DNA from: Bretschneidera sinensis
Lineage: Eukaryota > Streptophyta > Magnoliopsida > Brassicales > Akaniaceae
Direction of reading: 5' to 3'
Assembly: GCA_023935145.1 (NCBI GenBank)
Contig: CM043698.1
Span: 67,453,001 to 67,517,000, forward strand
Length of the DNA stretch: 64,000 nt
Shown: positions 9,602 to 20,719 of the stretch, one piece after another
How the letters are laid out: each line of letters opens with the position of its first letter
How positions within the stretch are numbered: position 1 is the first letter of the stretch
Made by a program: the position numbers and the translations under genes
Notes under the pieces: generated by a model
Database searches by the model: none
What the model was told of the DNA's origin: nothing
Seen by the model: only the letters and a program-made list of their open reading frames with translations

Positions 9602-10832
9602 CACCCCAAAGCATATCCTTTTTCTTAGTTTATTTCATTTTATTATTTCCTAATTATTTTTCTATCTGTTTATTATTACTTGTTTTCCATTTTATGTTTG
9701 TTTTTCTTTCTTTTTCAAGGGCAGCGTGAGTGCATCTAGTTAAAGTTTGGGGGCGTGCTACGAGCCATGCCATCCATCAGTTCTCCATCTCCCAGGTTAG
9801 CTCCTTCTATGCTATTCACATATTGGGTACAATGTGCAATTTAAGTTTGGGGGTATGGGGACACATTCACACACTCACTATGTCCCACATTTTTCTTTTT
9901 TGTTGTTATTTTCATAGATAAATATATGTTCATTCTGTCCAATAAATTTTTTGTGATCTAAACAGAACTTTATGATTCGACTTCATCAGCTAGCTTAACA
10001 CTTTGAACATATAGGCCAATAATCAAGTTTTGAACCTAGATCACTTCCCTTTAGGCATTTAAGAATTCACAAGTTTAACTTAAACTATCACGAGCACATT
10101 AGCACATGATCGTGTGGGGTATGACATGTTATTTGGATTTGTATGTTTCTTTTGCTTGATTGTGAACTAAATGACCTATTAGATTGACATTTTGACATAC
10201 AAAAATAAAAAAGATTTATTAGTGCTCAAAAAAAAAGTGCTCCTAATGATCAATAAAAACAAATCTTCCACCGAGTAACTAGCCCTCTTGCCTCAGTAAG
10301 CATTGAGTGTCACGTCAAAAGGTGGAAAATTCTAAGTAGTAGCATTAAAACCAGTTAGTTTCATAGCCTTATTGACTCAAGCTAGTAAGTCCTTAGGGGT
10401 ATCTTTACACCTAATGCCCTAAAACCATCTGGTTTGGGAGTCATTGGCTACACACTCGTTACACGAGTCAACAAGAAAGCTTAAGGGAACTAACGTGGCA
10501 AAAATCTCGTAAATAAAAGTCTATGCCATGTTTGTTGACTCTAATAGGAAGTTTGGTGAATCTTAAGTCATCGAAACAATACACGTTTGAATTTCTTGGA
10601 AGCCCAATCTTTTGTGTGCTAGTCACCACATACTAAAGTCAAACTTGTGATGTCTTAAACTACCTCATGAATATGATTGACGTTCAAAACTCTTATTCAT
10701 TGCAAAAATATGTTTACACTTCTTAAGCTTGCTCATGAATGCAAATCATAGTTTTGTGTAAAATCTAGACTTTTGATTGACACTATGAACATTAGATTTA
10801 TCTATGTTTTTCGTTTTAGTTTTTTAATTTAG
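9602..10832 (+). other. Noncoding 3' region of element A
   Basis: No gene. After the post-ORF motif comes a T-rich stretch ending in an acceptor-like TTTCTTTTTCAAG near 9705-9719, a first G-run (AAAGTTTGGGGGCG, about 9742-9755), then the hairpin/G-run at 9817-9853. The remainder matches the 3' regions of elements C (18194-19229) and E (62740-63826) on the opposite strand, so A, C and E form one family. Confidence 0.65.
9817..9853 (+). other. Internal hairpin and G-run of element A
   Basis: ATTG-GGTA-CAAT core (9822-9833) with outer CAC/GTG pairing and a two-base bulge, followed by TTTAAGTTTGGGGG. Homologous by position to the internal pairs in B, C, D and E. Confidence 0.6.
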
Positions 10833-10870
10833 TATTGCTAAGGGACTAACAATATGTAAGTTGGGGGGTG
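10833..10870 (+). other. Hairpin and polypurine tract at element A 3' LTR
   Basis: Hairpin TATTGCTA-AGGGAC-TAACAATA (10833-10854, one mismatch), then AAGTTGGGGGGTG ending at the LTR start. Elements C and E have the same hairpin without the mismatch. Confidence 0.75.
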
Positions 10871-11058
10871 TGATAGATGCATAAATATTCATATTTAAGC
10901 CCCCTTATTTACATTTGTTAGGTCCTTAATTACGTTAATTTGGTCTCTTTTACTCCATTTGTGTGTTTTACATGTTTTTATAGGGCTTAGGAAGAAAAAG
11001 CAGCAGTTTTGGCACTTATAGGAAGAAATCTGGAATCCCTATAGCATTCTCTGGACAA

Positions 11059-11171
11059 ATTGCGATCAATCGTGCCAGCAATGCGATCGAGCGCACATTG
11101 CAATCGTGCGCACACATGAAGGATCGAGCGCACACTGTGATTGAGCGCAAGACATATGCGATCAAGCGCAC
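11059..11171 (+). repeat. TGCGATCGAGCGCAC array in element A LTR
   Basis: About six spaced near-palindromic copies, 110-220 bases upstream of the TATA box. Confidence 0.8.
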
Positions 11172-11279
11172 ATGTACTGGCGTGAACAGTAAACGACATA
11201 ACTTTATTTTGGAAATAAGAGAATTTTCGTTTTAGGAAGGTTTAGGAACTCATGGGTCTCTTAGGACTTCTCAAAGACC

Positions 11280-11287
11280 TATAAATA
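11280..11287 (+). promoter_or_regulatory. TATA box of element A LTR
   Basis: TATAAATA followed by CACTTGTAA; the same context recurs in the LTRs of C and E. Confidence 0.6.
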
Positions 11288-12207
11288 CACTTGTAACTCA
11301 CACACATAAGACAGACCTCAGATAGAAAACACTTTTCTCTTTTCTTTTACTTGGAGTTGAGAGCTTGGGAGAGAATTGACGCCTCTTCTCTCGGGTTTAT
11401 TCTTCTCCTTTAATGTTTAGTTTATTTATAATGTTTACTTCAGATAGTATGTGTAACTAACTTTCTTATAGGGCTCGATTGAAGCCCTAGTTATGCATTC
11501 CCATATTTATATTCATTGATAAAATCTTTGCCAATAGCTTTTATTATGTTACTTAACTTGATTAATGCCTGTGCTTATTTAAATTCCTCATATGTATGTG
11601 TAAGGCCAACGTATGCATATGGTATGGATAGGTTAGTTAGATCAATTTGGATGACCTAGTCCTGGGTCTAACCTTAGTAACAAAAGATATCTTATCCTGA
11701 TTCTTGGGTTAATCAACATGGAAAACCGGGAGTAGATATCATGCCCTAGGTCTCATGTGGTTGTCGATTTCCACAGTACTTATGCTTTCTTAAGGAACAA
11801 CTCAAGCAGATACCATGTTGAATCCCTTGAGGAAGAAAAGAGTTAGAGTAGATACCATGCCTAACTCGATGCTTAGGGAAATCAATAGCTTAAGGAGTAG
11901 ATACCATGCCCTTAGGTTGGCAACCATTAGGTATACATGATAAGGCTAATGCATTGACCTATTATAATTGGGAATGTATGACTAGTGGTGGATATTAAAG
12001 CCCTATGTCTTTATTATTATCAAATCACCTTCCAACAGTTATTTATCTCTTTTTACTTTAAAGAAACTGATTCTAAAAGCAACCTTACCAATCCTTGTGG
12101 AGATGACCTTGCTTTTGCACACTAGACTACACTGATGAACTTGTGCACTTGTAAGTATAACTAGTATGATTATTCACCTACTTATTTTGGTATATTTTCG
12201 CAAAACA

Positions 12208-12723
12208 CTCAACGGTCATATTTTTTGAATTACCAGTCGACTGGATCTTAGTACCAATCGACTGGGTCAAGTGAAAAGTCTCACCTTTAAGGCTATGACT
12301 GGTACCAGTCGACTGGGGACCTTCTGTCCAAAGTATCAGTCGACTGGTATAAGTCACCCAGTCGACTGTGGACAGTCTATCCAAAACACTAGTCTTCTGG
12401 TGTAAGTACCCAGTTGACTGAGTTGCTTTTCAACCCAGTTTTTTTCATTCTTTGAAATGTTTTTTACTTTTAAACGTTAGTTTTTAAAATGCTTTTTCAA
12501 AAGGAGTCATTGGACAAGCTTGTTACCTGAACCAGTGAGATTTAAAACTTGATTTAATACCTTGTACCTATACTAGATCTTCCATCTTGACTTGGTATTT
12601 GATTCGGGTTGAGTTCTTGCACCTTGATCTTTGGCTGAATGCTTTTATCGCTTAATATACTTAGATAGTACTGTTAGTATAATTAAGGTTGTGTTTTGTC
12701 ATCATTAGAATATAGGTTAGGGT

Positions 12724-12728
<5 letters not shown>
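12208..12728 (-). repeat. SIRE-like copia LTR fragment, minus orientation
   Basis: Reverse complement of the first 520-580 bases of the copia LTR at 13406, from its TGTTGACC start (12728) to the point where element A is inserted. It carries seven or so CCAGTCGACTGG-type palindromes (12233-12419). The rest of this LTR should lie left of element A. Confidence 0.8.

Positions 12729-12779
<51 letters not shown>
12729..12779. repeat. (AT)n microsatellite
   Basis: About 25 AT units directly at the LTR start of the minus-strand copia fragment, where a polypurine tract would be expected. Confidence 0.97.
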
Positions 12780-12780
<1 letters not shown>

Positions 12781-13405
12781 CTTTTAATTGTTTTTGGCAT
12801 GAACATCATTTTATCATACATTTTAGTTTTTTAGTTTCGGCTCTTAGAAGCCCATGATGTATGGATATTTGCTTTATCTGTCTATATCTCATTTTACATT
12901 ATGATTTATATACTTGTTTTACCTTTATGCAATATGTTTACTTCATGTAAAACCTTCTTTGATCGGATATATGCTGTAACTACTTATGCACGTAAGGAAA
13001 CTTCCAGCTTTTCTCGAGATGTCTTCTTAGTTCCAAAATATGCCTAATTTTCATATACAAGTCTATTTATACATATTCTTACTATCCATAGTGTCTATGT
13101 GGCTTATTTTTTGGTTTACTACCCCCTTCTGCTATTGTCAAAACAGGGGAGAAATATAAGAAAAATGACTGTAAACTTAAAACAGTGCATAGATTTAGGG
13201 GGAACATTGCTCCAAAGAACTTGTTGTATATAACTATATGTTGAGTTGCTTGGTTGGATTGAATATAATCTGTTTTGAACTTTTTACAGGTTGGTTTTAT
13301 TCAAAAAATAGAGGAAACTCTGCCCAATTTTTTCTAAAAACCAAACACTTAGTTTATGAAACTGTTTTCTCTCATTAGTTTTGTCATCATCAAAAAGGTG
13401 GAGAT
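12780..13405 (+). other. 3' noncoding end of a SIRE-like copia element, with polypurine tract
   Basis: No coding frame. The text CTTTTTTGG..GGGGAGAAATA..TAGGGGGAACATT and a final CAAAAAGGTGGAGAT before the LTR are typical of the region between pol and 3' LTR in SIRE/Maximus-type copia elements. The pol genes are absent; the left border is the AT repeat. Confidence 0.65.
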
Positions 13406-13697
13406 TGTTGACCCTTATCTAAATTTTAATAATGATAAAACACAACTCTAATGTTTTATCGAAGTGTAACGATAAAAGCTACAGCCAAGAACCAAGATGC
13501 AAGAACTCAACCCGAATTAGACACCAAGTCAAGACAAAAGATCTAGTATAGACATAAGGTATTGAAACAAGTTGTAAATCTCACTTGTTCAAGTAACTAG
13601 CTTGTCTTATGGCTCCTTTTGTAAAAGCAGTTTAACAAAACTATTCATTCAAATGTTTTTAAGTCAAAAACATGAAAAACTAGGTTGAAGGGCAACC

Positions 13698-13940
13698 CAG
13701 TCGATTGGATCCCTATACCAGACGATTGGGATATAGGACAGTATGTCCTCAGTCGATTGGGTGATCAATACCAATCGACTGGCCTCTTGGACAGTTTGTC
13801 CCTAGTCGACTAGTATCTTGGATAGAATGTCCCCAGTCGACTGGTACACTTGACCCAGTCGATTGGTACTCTTCACAGCCTTAAAAGTGAGACTTTTTAT
13901 TGACCCAGTCAACTAGTACTAATACCTAGTCGACTGGTAA
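13698..13940 (+). repeat. CCAGTCGACTGG palindrome array in copia LTR
   Basis: About nine copies, some with one or two changes (CCAGTCGATTGG, CTAGTCGACTAG), spaced 20-35 bases, ending about 95 bases upstream of the TATA box. Confidence 0.85.
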
Positions 13941-14033
13941 TTCGAAAAATATGGCCGTTGAGACGCGAGACTTGAGCACTTAATGCACTAAAACATACCA
14001 AGCCAGTACCAAACGGCCATATCAATTCAAGGT

Positions 14034-14041
14034 TATATAAA
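14034..14041 (+). promoter_or_regulatory. TATA box of copia LTR
   Basis: TATATAAA, about 95 bases downstream of the palindrome array. Confidence 0.6.
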
Positions 14042-14596
14042 CCCACTCCAATGAGCATTTAAGAACAGAGAATTACATATTCAATCAAGTTTTTGCTCAT
14101 TAATACACAAAAGCTTTGAAACATTTATTGTTGAGCCATTCTTCAAGCTTTATTTTGAAAGAAAGATATTGGTCATTTGTAAAAGCATTCATTGCTATCT
14201 CTCTATCATTTACTTTACAGTAACTCATATTTATTGTAAAGGGATTAACTTCTGAAAGGAAGAGATTAGCTTCTGAAACGAAATGATTAGCTTCCGAGAG
14301 GAAAAGATTATTTGTAAGGTTTGTGCAACACCCGTGAAGTTGTACGTCTAAGAATTTTAGTGGATTACTTCAAGCATGTTCCTTGAAGAGAGTGGACATA
14401 GGGTCGGAATGAATCCGATATTTTCGAACCACTATAAACTGAGTTTGCACTTTCTATTCCTTAAACTCTTTTATTTAAAGTACATTACTTGTTTATACAC
14501 TTGTGCATTTAACTGTTTTTATAAACTTGCAAGTAATTAGTGAAAGTTTTTAAAAACCCAATTCACCTCCCTCTAGGATTGGAACCTCAGTCTACA

Positions 14597-15235
14597 CCTT
14601 CTAATATAGTGGTAGACGATCAATTAGATTGTATCTCAACTTGAGCTAGGATGGAGATTGATGAAGATACCAATCTTTTTTGAAAAAGTAGAAATATTTT
14701 TTAATGTAATATGAATTGGGTATTTCGCTGAATGATCATATAGTTTTAATGCTATTTTTGAGTTTTTTCTATACACATATTTGATATGTGTGCGTTTCTT
14801 TTTTAATGTAATAAAAATGCTTCATAATTGTGTAATGGTGTTGGATATCTATGTGTTAATATGAAATTAATGGTTTGATGTAATTAGAACATTCTTATTC
14901 TCTGATTATGGTGTTGGATATCTACAGTTTGATGTCTCATTTACTTGATTGCTTGATAACCATATATGATGCATTGTTGATTGGGAGTTTGACTAATGAG
15001 TTTAACTTCCTTTCTTTTATGTCTGCCAAGTTTCAGCAACTTTTGATTTGTCACAGGTTTCATCAATTTTTGTTAGCATGAGTATTTAAATGCTGTAATT
15101 GAAACAGAGGCTGGTGCAGCACCAGCACCTGCATAGAGTTTGATGGACATGTTATATATAAGCATGTTTATGTTTTTTTTATACAGATTGCAACATGTTT
15201 AGGTCAAAATATATCCTTCCCTTAGACAGAGCTCT
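14597..15235 (+). other. AT-rich leader of the CACTA gene
   Basis: No open frame of note; possibly promoter and 5' untranslated sequence of the Transposase_24 gene. Confidence 0.4.
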
Positions 15236-16873
15236 ATGTCAAACCAGTCTCCAACTGGGTCTTCACAATATGAAGAAGATATTGAACATAAGCATGAGTA
15301 TCACCTTAAACATGAGCATGAATCTCATAGTGATTCTGAGACCGATCCAATAACAACGAAAAGTCAAAACAATGATAATGAACAATACGAGATCATTGGT
15401 AATTTTTGTATTATAAGACATTCTCTTTATAACTAGTTTGATATCACATTGGTATACTAATTATAAAATTTATGTTTACAATGTATAGATTATGAAGGGA
15501 GGGTGAGGAAGCAAACACGTGTCTTGCGAACTTCACAAGTGTGGTCCTTGGAACGTGGGGAGAAAATTGTTGTCCACTTCAATGCATGTAATCAACCTAT
15601 GAGAAAATGTGGGCAAATTTTAAGTAGTTGGTTGGGCAAAGTTACAAAGAGAGGGAACCTTTGTCCACTTGGTTACACAGATTGGAAGAATATGCCTTCT
15701 AACTACAAAAAAAAGACCTTGTTTTATTGATTCGGGTAAATAACAACAACTTAATTTGGGTTTTTCTTCCATTTTTTGTGGTGTTGTACATGCATATACT
15801 CCCTAACACCAAAAATGCTTATTTGTATTGTTTCTTTTCTTTGTGGTAGAGGAAGTTCCATTATCCAATGATTGAGGTGATCGATAAAATATTATTAAGG
15901 ATGATTGAAAAAAAATTGAGTGACTACAGGTATGTGCTGAAAAGGGCCCACGTAAGGAACAAGACAAAACAACAAGTTTTGAGCAATAATGTTCCTAAAG
16001 GGGTGGATCAAAACCAATGGAAACAACTTGTGAACTACTGGTTTTCTGAGCAAAGTGAGGTTGTTTTTTCGTAATTATGTTCATTCGAATTCTCATTGTT
16101 TCTATTTTATTTTAATGATTTATTACTCACTTGGTTTATCGTTGGTGTAGAAGTATTCTACGATAGGGACAACAGCACGTGAAAGACAACAATGTCCTCA
16201 CACGACCGGATCAAAGAGTTTGGCTAGAAAAAGGGATGAATATGTGAGTTGATTTGCTTTATTCATCCAATCTTTCATTTAAGTAACATTGACTGAGACA
16301 TTGTTTGAACTCTTTTCATAAATGATAGGAGATGAAACATGGAAACGAGCCCGGCATGTAGAGTTTTTTACTAAAACTCATAAACGCAAAGATGGAACTT
16401 TTATTGATGAAACATCAAGACAATTTGTGGTAAGTTCAACAAAACTAGTAGTCTTTGGTACGGTTTGTGCATCAACCTTTATGTTGTAAAATCTCTTAAC
16501 TGGATGTGGTTTTCTTTCTAGAATCACAAACTAGTCACTAATAGGTACATTTTACTTCTTTATTTCCTTTTTTCTCTCTCATAATTTCACATATGATCCA
16601 TGAGAAGTACTGCTTTTTTTGTTTAACAAGTCTCCTTTCTGTTGTAACTTTCTGATTTAGGATCAACTATTTTATTATTTGTTGCATTTTCTTTCACTCT
16701 ATTCCTTTTTTTCCTTCAAATTTTTCTGCACATATATTAGGGTTCATTATTTTTTTGTCTTCAAGACTATATTATTTAAATAATATACTTTGAATATGAT
16801 TAGTTTGTCATACATACTCTTTGCTTTCTTTACTTCCACTGGTAAATGTGCATTGTATTTTCATTCATACTTG

Positions 16874-16878
16874 TTTTG
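16874..16878. other. Target-site duplication of element C, left copy
   Basis: TTTTG, matching 21993-21997. Confidence 0.92.
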
Positions 16879-17786
16879 TGTTGAGCATTTATTTACTTAA
16901 ATAATTAGGCAAATAATCGTTCTAGTTTTACTTGCAAGTGCACAAGGTCTGTGGTAGCATAGTGTTCAAGTGCGAGATCATTTCCACAGGGATTGGTGAA
17001 TTTCTATCTAGAACTAATTTCTTTAAGTTAAAAGAGAAATAATAGTTGATAGTGAGTGAATAACAATAATGAGAAACATAGGGCTATGATATCCACCACT
17101 AATTATACTTTCCTACTTACTAAGGTTTCAATGCTCTAGCCTTATCATGAATATCTAATGGTTGCCAACCTAAGGGCTTGGCCCACACCTTAGGCTATTG
17201 ATCTCCCTACGCAACGAGTTAGGCATGGTGCATACTCTAACTCTTTTCTCTCTTTAAGAGATTCAGCATGGGTGTATACTGAGTTGTTCCTTAAGAGAGC
17301 ATGAAGGCTGTGGAGATCGGTAACCACACGGGACCTAGGGCTTGGTCTGATCCCGGTTTCCCATGTTGATTAACCCGGGAATCCGATGTGGATATCCCTT
17401 GTTACTAATGTCGAACCCAGGACTCGGTCATCCAAATTGATTCGACTAACCTAACCATACCACATGCATACGTTGATCAGGCATATACATAAGAGGAATG
17501 TAAATATAAACAGGCATTAATCAAGTTAAATACTCTAACAAGGCTATTGCAAACATAGTCAATGAATAAATGTTTGATAAAGCATAACTAAGGCTTCAAT
17601 CAAGCCCTATAGGAGTTTAGTTACACATGCTAAACATAAAAACAGAAAACTAAAACCGAAGAAACTCGGGAGACGAGTCATCAATTCTTCTCCTAAGCTC
17701 TCTACTTCGAGTCTAGAACCAAAGGCTAAACTAAAAGGAAAATATGCTCCCCAAAAAGGAGATATGTTTTCTATGTTTTACAAGTC

Positions 17787-17794
17787 TATTTATA
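17787..17794 (-). promoter_or_regulatory. TATA box of element C 3' LTR
   Basis: TATAAATA on the minus strand; changed to AATAAATA in the 5' LTR by a four-base deletion. Confidence 0.6.
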
Positions 17795-17893
17795 AGGTTC
17801 TAAGGACACTTGGAAACACTAATTTCCAAAATAGGTCCATAACCCTAATTTCCAAACCAGGTGCTGCCGTTTTACTATTCACTATTGTATGTG

Positions 17894-17965
17894 TGCGCTT
17901 GATCGCGAGCAAAATGCACTCAATTACAAGGTTGCGCTCGATCGCCCTTCCTGGTGCGCTCGATC
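17894..17965 (-). repeat. TGCGCTCGATCGC array in element C 3' LTR
   Basis: Four copies, same motif family as in element A, 100-180 bases upstream of the TATA box. The 5' LTR copy is at about 21745-21797. Confidence 0.78.
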
Positions 17966-18155
17966 GCACTCCAGACAGTATCTACTCTAAGTTTTCCAAT
18001 TTTCTTCCTTTTAAGCTCCAAAAGCTTCCAAAATGCTTCCTTTTCTTCATAGACCTATAAAAACCATGTAAAACACAGAAATGAAGTAAAATGGACTAAA
18101 ATAACGTAAAATAGGGCTTAACAAATGTAAATTAAGGAGCTTAAATATCCTATCA

Positions 18156-18193
18156 CACCCCCAAACTTACATATTGCTAGTCCCTTAGCAATA
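18156..18193 (-). other. Polypurine tract and hairpin at element C 3' LTR
   Basis: Minus strand: perfect 8-base hairpin TATTGCTA-AGGGAC-TAGCAATA (18172-18193), then GTAAGTTTGGGGGTG up to the LTR. Confidence 0.82.
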
Positions 18194-19229
18194 CAAAACT
18201 AAAAACTAAATGAAGAACAAAATTAAAGATAAATTCATTTCCATGATACTCAAAGATTTGGGTTGTGCATAAAACTATGATAACCGTTCATGAGTAAGCT
18301 TATAATAAAAACATATTTTTGTGTTGAAAAAGGATTTTCAAAAGTTCATGTTACTTACCTATGGTTGGCTTAAGGCATCGCAAGTTTGATTTGTGTGTGA
18401 TGAATTAGCACATATAAGATGGGGCTTCCACATAATTTTAGCGTATAGGGTTTCAATGCCCAAACTTTTATCGAATTCCTTATCAAAGAGAGCAAAAATG
18501 GCATAACACTTACTTCTCTTTTTTTTTTTTCTTTTTATCATGCGATCTTTTCCATGTTGAGTTCCATTGAGCTTTCTATTTGACCCTTGTAACGAGTGTT
18601 TAGCCAATGACTCCCAAACTAGATGGTTTTAGGGCATTAGGTGTAAAGACACCCCTAAAGACTTACTAACTCGAATCAAAAAGGCTACGGAACTAACTGG
18701 TTTTTATACTTCTTAACGAAATTCCCACCTTTTGACGTGAACACTCAATGCTTACTGAGGCAAGAGGCCCAGTTACTCAGTGAGAATATTTATTATAATC
18801 ATTAGAAGCTTTTTGATCACTTTTTGCATGATGAACATTTTTCTTTATTTTTTTCTTCTTTATTTTTCTTATGCCAAAGTGCTCCTTTCAACAAGTTATC
18901 CGATTATAGTTCGATTATGGAAACATATACAAGAGAATTATATGTCATACCCCACACAAATGTGTGTTAAATGTGCTTGTGCAAAGTTTGATCAAACTCG
19001 TGAATTCTTAGGTTCCTTGAGGTAGGTAACTAAACTTTGTAAAATTCCCATTGCAAGACTATGTGTTCTAGCTTTTAAGCTTACTAATGAAGTGTTATCA
19101 AATTTTTAAATCAACCAAAATATTTATTTACCAAAAGAACATGCATTTATCTTCCTAAAAAAAAAACTGGGACTTAGTGTGTGGATGTGTTTCAAATGTG
19201 TGTGTGATAGTATCTAGTATCTCCCACTA
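18194..19229 (-). other. Noncoding 3' region of element C
   Basis: About 1 kb, homologous to the matching parts of A and E. No gene seen. Confidence 0.6.
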
Positions 19230-19265
19230 CCCCCAAACTTAAAATACACATTGTCCCCAATGTGT
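19230..19265 (-). other. Internal hairpin and G-run of element C
   Basis: Minus strand: perfect hairpin ACACATTG-GGGA-CAATGTGT (19246-19265), then TTTTAAGTTTGGGGG. A further G-run (AAGTTTGGGGGCG) lies at about 19327-19340. Confidence 0.78.
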
Positions 19266-19471
19266 GTGGCATGGAAAGATCTGACCTGAGAGATGGAGAA
19301 CTAGGTTGCTTGCTTTGATTGTAACACGCCCCCAAACTTGAACTGGATGCACGCACTAAGTACCTGACAAAGAAAAATAAATGTTGTTATGGAAAACAAG
19401 AAATATAAATACTAGATATGTAAATATAAATATAAACAAAAGAAAAATACTAAAATGAAAAGTTTAAGTCT

Positions 19472-19514
19472 GGGGTGCCTCCCATGAGCACTAAGTTTAA
19501 CATCTTCAGCCGGA
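19472..19514 (-). other. Conserved post-ORF motif (element C)
   Basis: Minus strand: CCGGCTGAAGATGTTAAAC, then TTAGTGCTCATGGGAGGCAC. A pyrimidine-rich stretch ending TTTGTCAG/GTAC follows near 19363-19380, resembling a splice acceptor. Confidence 0.72.
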
Positions 19515-19635
19515 CCAAGCCTTATCCTTCCCCAAAACTAAGATTTGCAGCAACTAGCACAGGTAGTGTCTTATTCTCTCCCATATAAGCATAAGTTAAG
19601 TACTTCGGCAATTGCTTCAACTCCAAATTTGGTGC
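19515..19635 (-). pseudogene. Pol remnant of element C
   Basis: Minus strand, after the gag frame: PNLELKQLPKYLTYAYMGE and KTLPV, the linker before reverse transcriptase in Athila/Tat pol. It ends within about 35 codons, so RT itself is deleted. Confidence 0.6.
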
Positions 19636-20418
19636 CTAGACAATAAAAGGGAAAAAAAAAGTAGTATTAGTAGGCATATGAATATCAAATGGATCTGTGT
19701 ACTTACTTCGATGCTTTGGAGAGGCTTCAATGAGGTGCATAGTTTTGATGATGTCATCAGTAACATCCTCAGATTCTGGCACTATATTCGATCTTGTGAG
19801 ACTATATGTAAGAGTAGTTTCTAATGGATCAACGTGATGGTCATGAAAAACTTGTTCAACAACATTTTGCTTTTGTTTACTTAGCTCTTTAGCTATGTGC
19901 CTCACTTGTACTTCTAGTCTTTGAATAGCTTGCTCATGCCTTGCATTTATTTGGCTTTGTTCAGTCCAAAATTGTCTTGCCTCTGCTATGAACTGCTCTT
20001 GTGAGGTCATCAGTTGTTGTTGTTGAACTGCCAGTTGCCTCACAATGCTCTCTAGGTCACTCTTCTTTGCTTTCAGAACTGATTGAGCTGCTGGTTGGAA
20101 GTTTCTTTGTTGCCGTTGAAGGTTCCATGCATTTTGATCATTGCTCCATGAGAAGTTGGGGTGGTTTCGCCATTCTGAATTGTAGATATTTGTATATGGA
20201 TTGTAGTTGTTTGGTCCCACATAGTTTGCTTGCTCTCGATCTGCAGATGAATATAAAGGGAAAATTTCAGTAGTGTGATCAAAACGACTACAAATAGCAC
20301 ATACCTGGAGTGGTGTAGCTTGTGGACTAGGTGAGGAAATCCGAGCAATCATGACTTCTACAAGCATATCTAGCTTCCTCTCCATAGCATCTAGACAAGC
20401 ATATCTAGCTTCCGCCAT
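19636..20418 (-). pseudogene. Partial gag of element C
   Basis: An open frame of 260 residues. It begins in the middle of gag: the capsid-like domain seen in element B is missing. A degenerate zinc knuckle, CAICSRFDHTTEIFPLY, lies near residues 40-56; the last cysteine is replaced. Then comes the NPYTNIYNSEWRNHPNFSW block shared with B and D, and a Gln-rich coiled-coil stretch near 120-185. The leader before it has two palindromes of the GATCGAGCGC family (20505-20540). The product could at most be a partial nucleic-acid binding or coiled-coil protein; function is doubtful. Confidence 0.75.
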
Positions 20419-20696
20419 TGGTGCTTCTCCCTCGATTGAATTAGTTGAAAAACTTCAGTGTAGTAGTTTCAGTACTACTTCTCAGGTATTCTCTGGAGCT
20501 TTTGCACTCGAGCGCACCAAGAACAGTTCTCGATCGCAACGAGGACAGAAACTCCTCCTCTGCACACCTGAACAAAAACAGAAAACGAAAAGAATGAATA
20601 AATCTGATTTTTTATAAAAATAAAAATAAAATGGAACAGAATAAAATAAAATAAAATAACTAACGAAAATAATTCCGAAAAGAAATTTAGCACAAT

Positions 20697-20713
20697 CCTC
20701 GGTAACAGCGTCA
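20697..20713 (-). other. Degenerate primer-binding site of element C
   Basis: Minus strand TGACGCTGTTACCGAGG, related to the tRNA-Asp-type site of B and D with several changes. Confidence 0.7.
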
Positions 20714-20719
20714 AAAACT

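Larger units (their letters stand above)
1..12207 (+). mobile_element. Athila-like Ty3/gypsy retrotransposon A, 3' part
   Basis: The visible order is integrase end (1-766), env-like frame (1565-2692), a noncoding 3' region, a polypurine tract and a 3' LTR (10871-12207). The gag-RT part and 5' LTR lie left of the window. Element B (2742-9596) is inserted inside it, so A is older than B. The order integrase, env-like frame, long noncoding 3' region fits the Athila lineage; this is inference from layout and protein motifs. Its right flank is CTCAA at 12208-12212, inside a minus-strand copia LTR, so the same five bases are expected left of its 5' LTR. In-frame stops in both coding frames show it is defective. 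LTR and 3' region closely resemble those of elements C and E. Confidence 0.85.
10871..12207 (+). repeat. 3' LTR of element A
   Basis: 1337 bases from TGATAGATGC to CGCAAAACA. The right end was set by comparison with element E's LTR, which ends CGCACAACA. Contains the palindrome array and TATA box listed next. Confidence 0.85.
13406..14596 (+). repeat. 3' LTR of the SIRE-like copia element
   Basis: Starts TGTTGACCC and probably ends TCTACA at 14596; the right end is uncertain by some bases. It has a palindrome array, a TATA box (TATATAAA, 14034-14041) and a typical CAATTCACCTCCCTCTAGG near its end. Confidence 0.75.
16879..18155 (-). repeat. 3' LTR of element C
   Basis: 1277 bases, TGTTGAGC...CCTATCA on the + strand. 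TATA box at 17787-17794 and a palindrome array at 17894-17965. Confidence 0.9.

Noticed and set aside
11059..11171. CRISPR-like spaced repeats
   Set aside because: Plant nuclear DNA; the units are short diverged palindromes with irregular spacing in an LTR.
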